A DNA stretch of 64,000 bases from LSCE01 sp050485425 (GTDB lineage Bacteria; Pseudomonadota; Gammaproteobacteria; Nitrococcales; Aquisalimonadaceae): NCBI GenBank assembly GCA_050485425.1, contig JBJHBJ010000004.1, forward strand, positions 62,001-126,000, written 5' to 3'. Shown piece after piece: positions 8,333 through 15,649 of the stretch (its first letter is position 1; each line of letters opens with the position of its first letter). Under the pieces are notes generated by a model. The model did no database searches, had not been told where the DNA came from, and worked only from the letters and a program-made list of their open reading frames with translations. The translations under genes and the position numbers were made by a program.

Positions 8333-10150
8333 ATGGAGAAGGGGGCTTCGGTCAGTGTCATGGAGCTGTTGCGCGGGGCTCTCGCCATCACCCCGCGCCT
8401 GCATATCGCCAACAAGGGGCTGGCCATGCTGCCGCTGGTGCGCTCCGGCCAGCGGCGGTCCATCGGCAGGCTGGTGGAGCACTGGGCGCGGCGTCGCGGC
8501 GACGCGACGGCGTTGCGCGACCACAGGCAACGGCTCAGTTATCGCGAGTATAACGCCAGCGCCAATCGTTATGCCGCCCTGCTGTCGCTTTGCGGCATAG
8601 GTCATGGTGACGTGGTCGCGGTGCTGATGCAGAACCGCGTGGAGGTGATCACCCTGGTCACCGGCACGGTGAAGCTGGGTGCGGCGGCAGGCATGCTCAA
8701 CTACCAGCAGCGCGGCGATGTGCTTGCCCACAGTCTGTCGCTGGTCCAACCCCGGGCCTTGGTAGTGGGCACAGAGTGCGGCGAGGCTTTCGAATCCGTG
8801 CGGCACCGCCTGCCGGGGTCGCTGCGTGATCGTGTGTTCTGGCTGGGGGACGGGGAGCACGAGCCCATCGATGGATTGCGCGACCTGGCCACCGAGGCAG
8901 CCGAGCGCTCCGCGGCAAACCCGGAAACCACGGGCGAGGTGACCACCAGCGATCCGGCTTTCCATATCTTCACCTCCGGTACCACCGGCCTGCCCAAGGC
9001 CGCGGTCATGTCCCATGGGCGCTGGCTGCGCGCCATGTACGGGGTGGGGCTGGCGTCCATGCGCATGCGCCATGACGATGTGCTCTATTGCCCGTTGCCG
9101 CTGTACCACAACAACGCGTTGACCCTGTCCTGGGGGGCCGCGCTTGGTGCAGGCGCCACGCTGGCGATCGGGCGCAAGTTCTCTGCCAGCGGGTTCTGGA
9201 AAGAGGTGCGGGGCTTCGACGCCACCGCCTTTGTCTACATCGGGGAGCTGTGCCGTTATCTGCTGGAACAGCCTGCCGAATCCGGCGATCGCGACCATCA
9301 GGTCCGTGTCTGCCTGGGCAACGGTCTGCGGCCGGAACTCTGGGACCGGTTCAAGGAACGCTTCGGCATTCCGCATATCAACGAGTTCTATGGCGCCAGT
9401 GAGTGCAACCTGGTGTTCACCAATAGCTTCAACGTGTCTCGATCCTGCGGCTTCTGCCCGCTGTCCTACGCTGTGGTGGACTATGATCCGGCTACCGAGC
9501 AGCCGCGCCGGGATTCCCGAGGGCGGCTGACGAAAGTGCGGCGGGGGGAAACCGGTCTGCTGCTCTCCCGTGTGACCCGTTTGTCACCCTTCGACGGCTA
9601 CACCGATCGGCAGGAAAGCGAGAAGAAGCTGGTCAGGGACGGTTTCCGCAAGGGCGACTGCTGGTTCAACACCGGCGATCTGGTGCGGCCGATGGGGTTC
9701 AGGCATGTCCAGTTCGTCGACCGGCTCGGCGACACCTTCCGCTGGAAAGGGGAAAACGTGGCCACCACCGAAGTGGAGCAGGCCATGCATGCCGCGCCGA
9801 TGGTAGACGAGGCCGTGGTCTACGGTGTCGAGGTGCCTGGGCACGAAGGGCGTGCCGGCATGGCGGCGGTGACGCTGAAGGGTGGCAACGGACACCTGGA
9901 CGGCGAGGCGCTGGCCCGCCATCTGCGGGACACGCTGCCGGGCTACGCGGTGCCGCTGTTCCTGCGCATGCGCAACGGTCATGAGACCACCTCCACCTTC
10001 AAGTACCGGAAGACCGATCTGAAGCAGCAGGGCTTCGACCCGGAGGCCGTGAATGAACCGCTGTACGTGCTGCGTGATCGCCAGCAGGGGTATGAGCTCC
10101 TGACGCCGGAACTCTGCCAGGCCATCCGCCAGCGCCAACTGACTTTATAG
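8333..10150 (+). CDS. FATP-type long-chain/very-long-chain acyl-CoA synthetase
   Basis: 605 residues. An ATP-dependent acyl-CoA ligase of the ANL superfamily: the P-loop motif FTSGTTGLPKAAVMSH starts at residue 213, with NEFYGASE and the GDTFRWKGENVATTEVE hinge later. The overall pattern (HNNALTLSWGAALGAGATL, TDRQESEKKLVRDGFRKGD) is that of the SLC27/FATP-like bacterial ligases rather than E. coli FadD. It activates fatty acids entering through FadL to acyl-CoA for FadE. ATG 8333 has AGGAGGAG upstream; the frame upstream of it overlaps fadE and is a shadow. Confidence 0.9.
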   Translation: MEKGASVSVMELLRGALAITPRLHIANKGLAMLPLVRSGQRRSIGRLVEHWARRRGDATALRDHRQRLSYREYNASANRYAALLSLCGIGHGDVVAVLMQNRVEVITLVTGTVKLGAAAGMLNYQQRGDVLAHSLSLVQPRALVVGTECGEAFESVRHRLPGSLRDRVFWLGDGEHEPIDGLRDLATEAAERSAANPETTGEVTTSDPAFHIFTSGTTGLPKAAVMSHGRWLRAMYGVGLASMRMRHDDVLYCPLPLYHNNALTLSWGAALGAGATLAIGRKFSASGFWKEVRGFDATAFVYIGELCRYLLEQPAESGDRDHQVRVCLGNGLRPELWDRFKERFGIPHINEFYGASECNLVFTNSFNVSRSCGFCPLSYAVVDYDPATEQPRRDSRGRLTKVRRGETGLLLSRVTRLSPFDGYTDRQESEKKLVRDGFRKGDCWFNTGDLVRPMGFRHVQFVDRLGDTFRWKGENVATTEVEQAMHAAPMVDEAVVYGVEVPGHEGRAGMAAVTLKGGNGHLDGEALARHLRDTLPGYAVPLFLRMRNGHETTSTFKYRKTDLKQQGFDPEAVNEPLYVLRDRQQGYELLTPELCQAIRQRQLTL

Positions 10151-10166
10151 GAACAGGGAGTTTCTC

Positions 10167-11474
10167 GTGAGCAAACCTTCGTTGCGCCGTGTCGCCGTGA
10201 TCGGCGCCAATCGCATTCCCTTTGCCCGCTCTGGCACCGCCTATGCCGCGCTGTCCAACAAGGACATGCTCGGGACGGCGCTGGGTGGCCTGGTTCGCCG
10301 GACCGGCCTGGAGGGCGAACGCCTGGGCGAGTTCGTTGCCGGGGCGGTGCTCAAGCACGCCCGGGACTGGAACATGGCCCGGGAAGTGGTCCTGAACAGC
10401 GCGCTGGCACCGGAGACGCCGGCCTATGATGTCCAGCAGGCCTGCGGTACCGGGCTGGAAGCCTGCATTCTGGTGGCGAACAAGATCGCGCTCGGGCAGA
10501 TCGACGCGGGCATCGCCGGCGGCGTGGACACCACCTCGGATGCGCCCATTGCGGTCAATCCCGGGCTGCAGCGGGCGATGATGGACTTCAACGCCGCGCG
10601 CACCCGCGGTGCCCGCTTCAAGGCGTTCGCCCGCATGCTCAATCCAGCGCACCTGATTCCGGAAATACCGCGTAACAGCGAGCCGCAGACCGGCCTCTCC
10701 ATGGGGCAGCACTGCGAGATCACCGCCGAGCGCTGGGGCGTGACCCGGCAGGAACAGGATGCGCTGGCGGCGGAAAGCCACCGGCGCCTGGCACGGGCCT
10801 ACGACAGCGGCTTCTTCCGCGACCTGATCACCCCCTGCCAGGGGCTGGACCGGGACAATAACCTGCGGGCGGATTCCAGTGCCGAAAAGCTGGCCCGGCT
10901 GAAGCCTGCCTTCAAGCCCGGCAGCGGGACGCTCACCGCCGGAAACAGCTCGCCGCTGACCGACGGCGCTTCCTGCGTGCTGCTGGCAAGCGAGGAATGG
11001 GCCAGGCGGCACGGCCTGCCGGTGCTGGCCTGGTTCACCACCGGCGAGACGGCGGCGGTGGATTTCCGCAACGAGAACGAAGGCCTGCTGATGGCGCCGG
11101 CCTATGCCGTGCCCGGCATGCTGGCCAGGCAGGGGCTCGCCCTGGACGACTTCGATTTCTACGAGATCCATGAAGCCTTCGCGGCGCAGGTGCTGTCGAC
11201 GCTGAAAGCCTGGGAGGATGCGGGTTTCTGCCGTGACCGGCTAGGGCTGGAAGCACCGCTGGGCGCAATCGATCCGGCTCGTCTGAACGTCAACGGCAGC
11301 AGCCTCGCAACCGGCCATCCGTTTGCCGCCACCGGTGGCCGGGTGGTGGGTACGCTGGCGAAGCTGCTTGCCGAACGCGGCGAGGGCCGGGGCCTGATCT
11401 CGGTGTGCGCCGCCGGTGGGCAGGGTGTTACCGCTATCCTGGAGCGGGACGCGGACTGCGCGACCGCGAGCTGA
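10167..11474 (+). CDS. Acetyl-CoA C-acyltransferase (FadI-like thiolase)
   Basis: 435 residues, the size of FadI-type thiolases. The nucleophilic cysteine is Cys93 in QQACGTGLEA, with His335 (EIHEAFA), His384 (GHPFAATG) and Cys414 (SVCAAGGQG) completing the thiolase active site. It cleaves 3-ketoacyl-CoA to acetyl-CoA and a shortened acyl-CoA, or runs the reverse condensation. The start is GTG at 10167 with a GGGAG ribosome site, 16 bases after the ligase stop. No FadJ/FadB partner is encoded next to it; the reductase and hydratase that follow are of other families. Confidence 0.9.
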   Translation: MSKPSLRRVAVIGANRIPFARSGTAYAALSNKDMLGTALGGLVRRTGLEGERLGEFVAGAVLKHARDWNMAREVVLNSALAPETPAYDVQQACGTGLEACILVANKIALGQIDAGIAGGVDTTSDAPIAVNPGLQRAMMDFNAARTRGARFKAFARMLNPAHLIPEIPRNSEPQTGLSMGQHCEITAERWGVTRQEQDALAAESHRRLARAYDSGFFRDLITPCQGLDRDNNLRADSSAEKLARLKPAFKPGSGTLTAGNSSPLTDGASCVLLASEEWARRHGLPVLAWFTTGETAAVDFRNENEGLLMAPAYAVPGMLARQGLALDDFDFYEIHEAFAAQVLSTLKAWEDAGFCRDRLGLEAPLGAIDPARLNVNGSSLATGHPFAATGGRVVGTLAKLLAERGEGRGLISVCAAGGQGVTAILERDADCATAS

Positions 11475-11492
11475 TTCAGAAGGAAGCATGTG

Positions 11493-12839
11493 ATGAGCGA
11501 TTATCTGATACGGCTGGGGCAGAACCCGGTCACCCGCCGCCTGGTGCGCACGGTGGGCATGCCCCAGCCGCTGCCGCTGGAGCGCCCCTCCCATGGCTAC
11601 GCCGCCCGCCCGCTGGCCGGTCAGCGCGTGGTGACCGGTGCCTGCGCCGAGAGTGCGGTAAGCGCGCTGCTGCCCGACCTGCTCGCCGAAAGTGGTGCCG
11701 AAGCCGCCGCCTGGTCGGGAATGGCTGAGGCCGGCGAGTCAGTGGACGCCCTGGTGTTCGACTGCACGGCCGCCGACGATCCCGATGCGCTGCGGGGCCT
11801 CTACGAATTCTTCCACCCCATGGTACGGCGGTTGAAGCCGCAGGGCCGGGTGGTGGTGATCAGTAGCCAGCCGGACGCGGCCGGCAATGTGGTCAAGGCA
11901 GCGACCCAGCGCGGGGTGGAAGGGTTCGTCCGCTCACTGGCCAAGGAACTGGGACGGCGGGGTTCGCGCGCCAACCTGCTGATACTGGAACCCGGCGCGG
12001 AACGGCGGCTTGCCGGTCCGCTGCATTTCTTTCTGGGGCCGCACTCCACCTACGTGGACGGCCAGGCGGTCTGCGTGACCACGGCTGCCAATGCCCAGGA
12101 TCAGGCGCCGGGGGAACAGGTGCTGGCCGGTCAGACGGCGCTGCTCACCGGAGCCGGGCGCGGAATCGGTGCGGCCACCGCGCGCAGGCTGGCGGCCGAG
12201 GGCGCGCATGTGGTGTGCCTGGACATGGCCGGCAGTCAACCCGAATCGGTGGCCTCTTCGGTGAACGGCACCGCGCTGTCGCTTGACATCACCGCCGAAG
12301 ACGCGCCCGATCGCCTGGCGGAAGCCTTGCCCGACGGGGTCGACGTGGTTGTCCACAACGCCGGCATCACCCGTGACCGCACCCTGGCGAACATGTCGGA
12401 CGCAGAATGGGACAGCGTACTGGCCGTGAACCTCAAGGCCATCCTGCGTATCGACGAACGTCTGCTGGCCGATGGCCGGTTGCGGGATGGCGGCAGGGTG
12501 GTGTGCCTGTCTTCCATTGGCGGCATCGCGGGCAACGTCGGCCAGACCAATTACGGCACAACCAAGGCGGCCTTGATCGGCTACGTCAGGGCGCGTGCCG
12601 AGGAACTGGCGGAGCGGGGCATTCGCTACAACGCGGCCGCACCCGGCTTCATCGAGACGCAGATGACAGCCGCCATGCCTTTCCTGATGCGGGAGGGTGG
12701 TCGCCGCATGAATTCCCTGTCACAGGGGGGCCGGCCGGAGGACGTGGCGGAGCTGATCGCATTCCTGGCGTCGCCGGCGGCGGTTGGCGTCACCGGCCAG
12801 ACCATCCGCGTCTGCGGGCAATCGCTGATCGGGGCCTGA
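11493..12839 (+). CDS. FabG4-like high-molecular-weight 3-ketoacyl reductase (SDR)
   Basis: 448 residues, almost twice a normal FabG: an N-terminal flavodoxin-like/degenerate SDR half (to about residue 210) followed by a complete SDR half. The second half has the Rossmann motif TGAGRGIG, the NAG motif (VVHNAGITRD) and catalytic Ser341, Tyr354 and Lys358. This two-part build matches the FabG4 type of actinobacteria and proteobacteria, which reduces 3-ketoacyl-CoA or oxidises (R)-3-hydroxyacyl-CoA with NAD(H). ATG 11493 directly follows a GTG and has AAGGAAG upstream. It pairs logically with the MaoC hydratase that follows 2 bases after its stop. Confidence 0.88.
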   Translation: MSDYLIRLGQNPVTRRLVRTVGMPQPLPLERPSHGYAARPLAGQRVVTGACAESAVSALLPDLLAESGAEAAAWSGMAEAGESVDALVFDCTAADDPDALRGLYEFFHPMVRRLKPQGRVVVISSQPDAAGNVVKAATQRGVEGFVRSLAKELGRRGSRANLLILEPGAERRLAGPLHFFLGPHSTYVDGQAVCVTTAANAQDQAPGEQVLAGQTALLTGAGRGIGAATARRLAAEGAHVVCLDMAGSQPESVASSVNGTALSLDITAEDAPDRLAEALPDGVDVVVHNAGITRDRTLANMSDAEWDSVLAVNLKAILRIDERLLADGRLRDGGRVVCLSSIGGIAGNVGQTNYGTTKAALIGYVRARAEELAERGIRYNAAAPGFIETQMTAAMPFLMREGGRRMNSLSQGGRPEDVAELIAFLASPAAVGVTGQTIRVCGQSLIGA

Positions 12840-12841
12840 AC

Positions 12842-13750
12842 ATGGCGGAAACGCAACTGGAATACCGCCACATGCCGTCCGCGCTGGCCGGGTTCGCCCG
12901 GGCAGCCCTGGGCCGCAAGCCCGGGGTGCGGCCGGGCGGCACCATTCCCCCCATGAGCGCCGTGCTCCGGCAGTTGCACCCCGACCCCGGCCACGTCCGG
13001 CGCTATGCGGCTTTGTGCGGCGAGCCGTCGGCGGACGCGCTGCCGCTGGCTTACCCGCATGTGCTGGCCGCGCCGCTGCATCTTGCGCTGATGACGCATC
13101 CGGCGTTTCCGCTGCGCCTGCCCGGGCTGGTGCACGTGGCCAACCGTGTGCGGCGCCATCATGCCATGATGCCGGATCAGGCGCTGGATCTGCAGGTGAC
13201 GGTCGACGGGCACCGGGATGTGGAACAGGGGCTGGAGTTCGATCTGCACACCCGGGTGCGGTCCGCGGACGGTGCGTTGCTCTGGGAAAGCGTCAGCACC
13301 ATGCTCGCCCGCCGGCGCTCGCCGGCGGGCAGGAAGCCGGCGCGGGGCCAGCCGGATCTATCCGCCTACGAGCAACTGGATGCCTGGGAGGCGCCCGCCC
13401 ACATCGGCCGGCGTTATGGCTGGCTGGCCGGTGATATCAACCCGATCCACCTGCATGCGCTGCCCGCCCGGCTGTTCGGTTTTCCCCGCGCCATCGCTCA
13501 CGGCATGTGGTCATTCGCACGTTGCGCCGCGTCGCTGCTGGCGTGCCAGCCGGCCGAAGCCGTGGAACTGGATGTGGTGTTCAAGCGCCCGCTGCTGCTC
13601 CCCGGCAGGGCGCTGCTGCTGCGCATACCCGATGAGCCCTGGGCGGCTTTCGTGCTGACGGATCCGCGACGGCAACAGCGTTACCTGAGCGGAAGACTGG
13701 ATGTGCTCTCCGGCGATGACTCGCCGCCTGCAAGGTCAGTCACTGTCTGA
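12842..13750 (+). CDS. MaoC-like (R)-specific enoyl-CoA hydratase/dehydratase
   Basis: 302 residues with two hotdog folds, the architecture of double-hotdog hydratases of the FAS-II/MaoC type. The hydratase motif is Asp198-Ile-Asn-Pro-Ile-His203 followed by AIAHGMWSFA. It is expected to interconvert trans-2-enoyl-CoA and (R)-3-hydroxyacyl-CoA, the stereochemistry that FabG-type reductases use. The ATG at 12842 lies 2 bases after the reductase stop. Its 3' end overlaps the convergent TetR gene by 15 bases, so the two transcripts run into each other. Confidence 0.87.
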   Translation: MAETQLEYRHMPSALAGFARAALGRKPGVRPGGTIPPMSAVLRQLHPDPGHVRRYAALCGEPSADALPLAYPHVLAAPLHLALMTHPAFPLRLPGLVHVANRVRRHHAMMPDQALDLQVTVDGHRDVEQGLEFDLHTRVRSADGALLWESVSTMLARRRSPAGRKPARGQPDLSAYEQLDAWEAPAHIGRRYGWLAGDINPIHLHALPARLFGFPRAIAHGMWSFARCAASLLACQPAEAVELDVVFKRPLLLPGRALLLRIPDEPWAAFVLTDPRRQQRYLSGRLDVLSGDDSPPARSVTV

Positions 13751-14437
13751 GATGCGGGATTGCCGCCGCTTCTCGCGGACGATGGCGCCTTCGATGATGG
13801 CCTTGTAGATGGCGGCGATCTGGTTTTCCATCTGTTCCTTGTCCAGCCGCGTTTCCCCGCTCAGCCATTCCACCAGTAATTCGTTGGTGGCTCCGACCAG
13901 TGCGATGGCCGGCAGGTGGTAATCGGCCTCGGGGATGACGCCCGACCCGGCCAGTCGGTCGGCCAGTCCGGCTACGATGCCGGCGAATTCACGGATGATC
14001 TGCCGCCGGTGACGCTCCATCTCCCGGCTGACACCGACCGTCTCGACCAGCGCGATGCGGGCCCGGCCGGGATTGTCCATGCAGAACCGGACCAGCGACC
14101 GGACGGCATCCAGCGTGCGGTTCATTGGGTCGCCTGCCCGCGTTTCCCGGGCGGCTTCGAAGCTCGACACCACGACCCGCATCATGTCCTGCAGGAACAG
14201 CTCGAACAGTGCGACGAGCAGGGCTTCCCGGGAGCGGAAGTGCTCGTAGAAATGACGGGTGCTGACGTGGGCTTCGGTACAAACCCGTTCGATGGAGATC
14301 TGCGCGTAACCTTCGCGCGCGATCATGCGCTGCCCTGCTTCCAGCAGGCGCTGACGCCGTTCTTCGCTGAGTTCCTCGGTTGTGCGACCCCGGTAGCGCC
14401 GCCCGCGCTTTCTGCTGTTGTCGACGGAGTGAGCCAT
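13736..14437 (-). CDS. TetR/AcrR-family transcriptional regulator
   Basis: 233 residues. The N-terminal helix-turn-helix (RRQRLLEAGQRMIAREGYAQ, then a STRHFYEHFRSREALLVALF segment, about residues 25-75) is classical TetR; the C-terminal ligand-binding part is helical. The region ahead of the helix-turn-helix is Arg-rich. Placed convergently at the end of the fatty-acid locus, it is a reasonable candidate repressor responding to acyl-CoA, but no operator was identified. The frame remains open upstream of Met at 14437, but that part overlaps the ankyrin-like gene in another frame, so the shorter form is taken. Confidence 0.87.
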   Translation of the reverse strand: MAHSVDNSRKRGRRYRGRTTEELSEERRQRLLEAGQRMIAREGYAQISIERVCTEAHVSTRHFYEHFRSREALLVALFELFLQDMMRVVVSSFEAARETRAGDPMNRTLDAVRSLVRFCMDNPGRARIALVETVGVSREMERHRRQIIREFAGIVAGLADRLAGSGVIPEADYHLPAIALVGATNELLVEWLSGETRLDKEQMENQIAAIYKAIIEGAIVREKRRQSRISDSD

Positions 14438-14516
14438 GAAGCCTGCCGTTGCGTGACTAACGGCAATATCAGCACGTATGGAAAGGGCGATCAACCGTTG
14501 CCGCCCGGGCCGCGGT

Positions 14517-15242
14517 TCAGTGTCTGATTTCCGCCCCGCCCGCGCCCCCGCCGTCTTCATTGGAAGCGGGGACGGCGGGCAACTGCCACCCCATGGCCAG
14601 CAACTGCCGGGCAACGCCGGGAGGAAGCCGCCGGCCCTGAAGTCCCTGGGCCATCCACAGGCCGCTGGGTCCGATGCCGCGCTCCAGCAGAAACGGGACC
14701 ACGCGCGCGGCGTGCGGCCTTTGCAGCACGCAGTCGAAGATCCGGACTTCTTCCCGCGCCCGCGCCGCATCCCAGCGATGGGGCAGGGACCAGATGCGCT
14801 CAAGCATCGTGGGGTTGCCGTTGTTGGCGGCGGCCAGCAGCAGATACTCTGGTGCCATCGACATGCCCGCGGGGCGCATGCCCCGTTCAAGCAGGAATTC
14901 CAGCTTGGCCGGTTCGCCCGACGCTGCTGCAGCGATCAGATGGTCCGGATCACAAGGGGCTCCCGCTTCCACGGCCGCCTGGATGACTTCCATCGGGGCC
15001 TTGATCGTGACCATGGCAAGTAGCGTCGGGCGCATGGTTCCGTCAGCGGCGCGACGCTGGTAGCTGGTGTCGACGTAACCGGAGCGCAGTGCCAGCAGGA
15101 ACGGCCGCCAGACACCCTGCAGGTTCCCCAGCCGGATCATCTCGATCACCTGCGGGGTCGGCATGCGGGTTTCAACGGCCACCGTCGCGACCCCTGGGCT
15201 GCGGTTGGTGGAAGTCGCTTGCTCGGATACTGCTTTCGACAT
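14517..15242 (-). CDS. Ankyrin-repeat-like protein of unknown function
   Basis: 241 residues, no signal peptide. The middle (residues 75-210) consists of about four helix-turn-helix units with ankyrin-like spacing (APMEVIQAAVEAGAPCDPDH, then AKLEFLLERGMRPAG, NPTMLERIWSL and ARVVPFLLERGIGPSG), suggesting a small protein-protein interaction scaffold. The start at 15242 is supported by AGGAG about 6 bases upstream. It is co-directional with the TetR gene, 79 bases upstream of it. No enzymatic function is suggested; the C-terminal tail is Gly/Ala-rich and probably disordered. Confidence 0.65.
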   Translation of the reverse strand: MSKAVSEQATSTNRSPGVATVAVETRMPTPQVIEMIRLGNLQGVWRPFLLALRSGYVDTSYQRRAADGTMRPTLLAMVTIKAPMEVIQAAVEAGAPCDPDHLIAAAASGEPAKLEFLLERGMRPAGMSMAPEYLLLAAANNGNPTMLERIWSLPHRWDAARAREEVRIFDCVLQRPHAARVVPFLLERGIGPSGLWMAQGLQGRRLPPGVARQLLAMGWQLPAVPASNEDGGGAGGAEIRH

Positions 15243-15468
15243 GCCGGCTCCTGTCGTTCACGAAAAGAAAAGATCTGTCGTCGATGAGCGAGAAAGGCTG
15301 GTTACCGGAATGGTCCGCACGCCCGTGTGTCTTGACGGACAGCGTGGCCTCGCGTTCGCGGAGCAACTCCCGATTCCAGTGGAACGGATTGTCCACCAGA
15401 ATGCCGAGCAGAATGCCGGCAGCCAGAAGCCACCAGACCAGGTTCACCGGTTCGCGCCTGCTGCTCAC
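15172..15468 (-). CDS. Possible small membrane protein
   Basis: A 98-codon frame starting with GTG at 15468 behind a GAGAGG leader. The first ~40 residues look protein-like: a charged start, one transmembrane segment (NLVWWLLAAGILLGILVDNP) and an Arg/Glu-rich stretch. The rest is low in sense, and the frame overlaps the start of the ankyrin-like gene by 71 bases. It may be a genuine small single-pass protein with a decayed end, or chance. Confidence 0.3.
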   Translation of the reverse strand: MSSRREPVNLVWWLLAAGILLGILVDNPFHWNRELLREREATLSVKTHGRADHSGNQPFSLIDDRSFLFVNDRSRHVESSIRASDFHQPQPRGRDGGR

Positions 15469-15539
15469 CCTTACCTCTCTCCCTGTCGACCCGTAGGGCT
15501 GCCCGATGGGTATCGGGGATGACTGTCGTCATGATAGAA

Positions 15540-15558
15540 CGAAATGAGAATTATTCGC
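15540..15558. promoter_or_regulatory. Fur-box-like site upstream of the TonB receptor operon
   Basis: The core AATGAGAATTATT matches 11 of 13 central positions of the Fur consensus (AATGATAATCATT), 12 of 19 over the full site. It stands out as AT-rich in a GC-rich background and lies about 90 bases upstream of the receptor start. A plausible sigma-70 promoter lies between (TTGTCA at 15592 and TATAAC at 15617, spacing 19). Iron-dependent repression of the operon is inferred. Confidence 0.6.
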
Positions 15559-15591
15559 AACAACAAGCTTCCCGCATGCCCCGCCCAGGGC

Positions 15592-15622
15592 TTGTCATTC
15601 AGGGCATTAGATATGTTATAAC
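15592..15622 (+). promoter_or_regulatory. Candidate sigma-70 promoter of the receptor/CobN-like operon
   Basis: TTGTCA (-35, 5 of 6 matches) and TATAAC (-10, 5 of 6) are separated by 19 bases, slightly long, in an AT-rich patch 28 bases ahead of the receptor start codon. No other well-formed promoter is seen in this gap. Experimental start-site data do not exist here, so this is a prediction. Confidence 0.4.
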
Positions 15623-15649
15623 GTTTCCTTTTTATCGGGGGGCAAATCA

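Noticed and set aside
14438..14890. Long N-terminal extension of the TetR regulator in the open frame to 14890.
   Set aside because: It would overlap the ankyrin-like gene in another frame and precedes the natural Arg-rich start of TetR proteins; Met at 14437 gives normal length.
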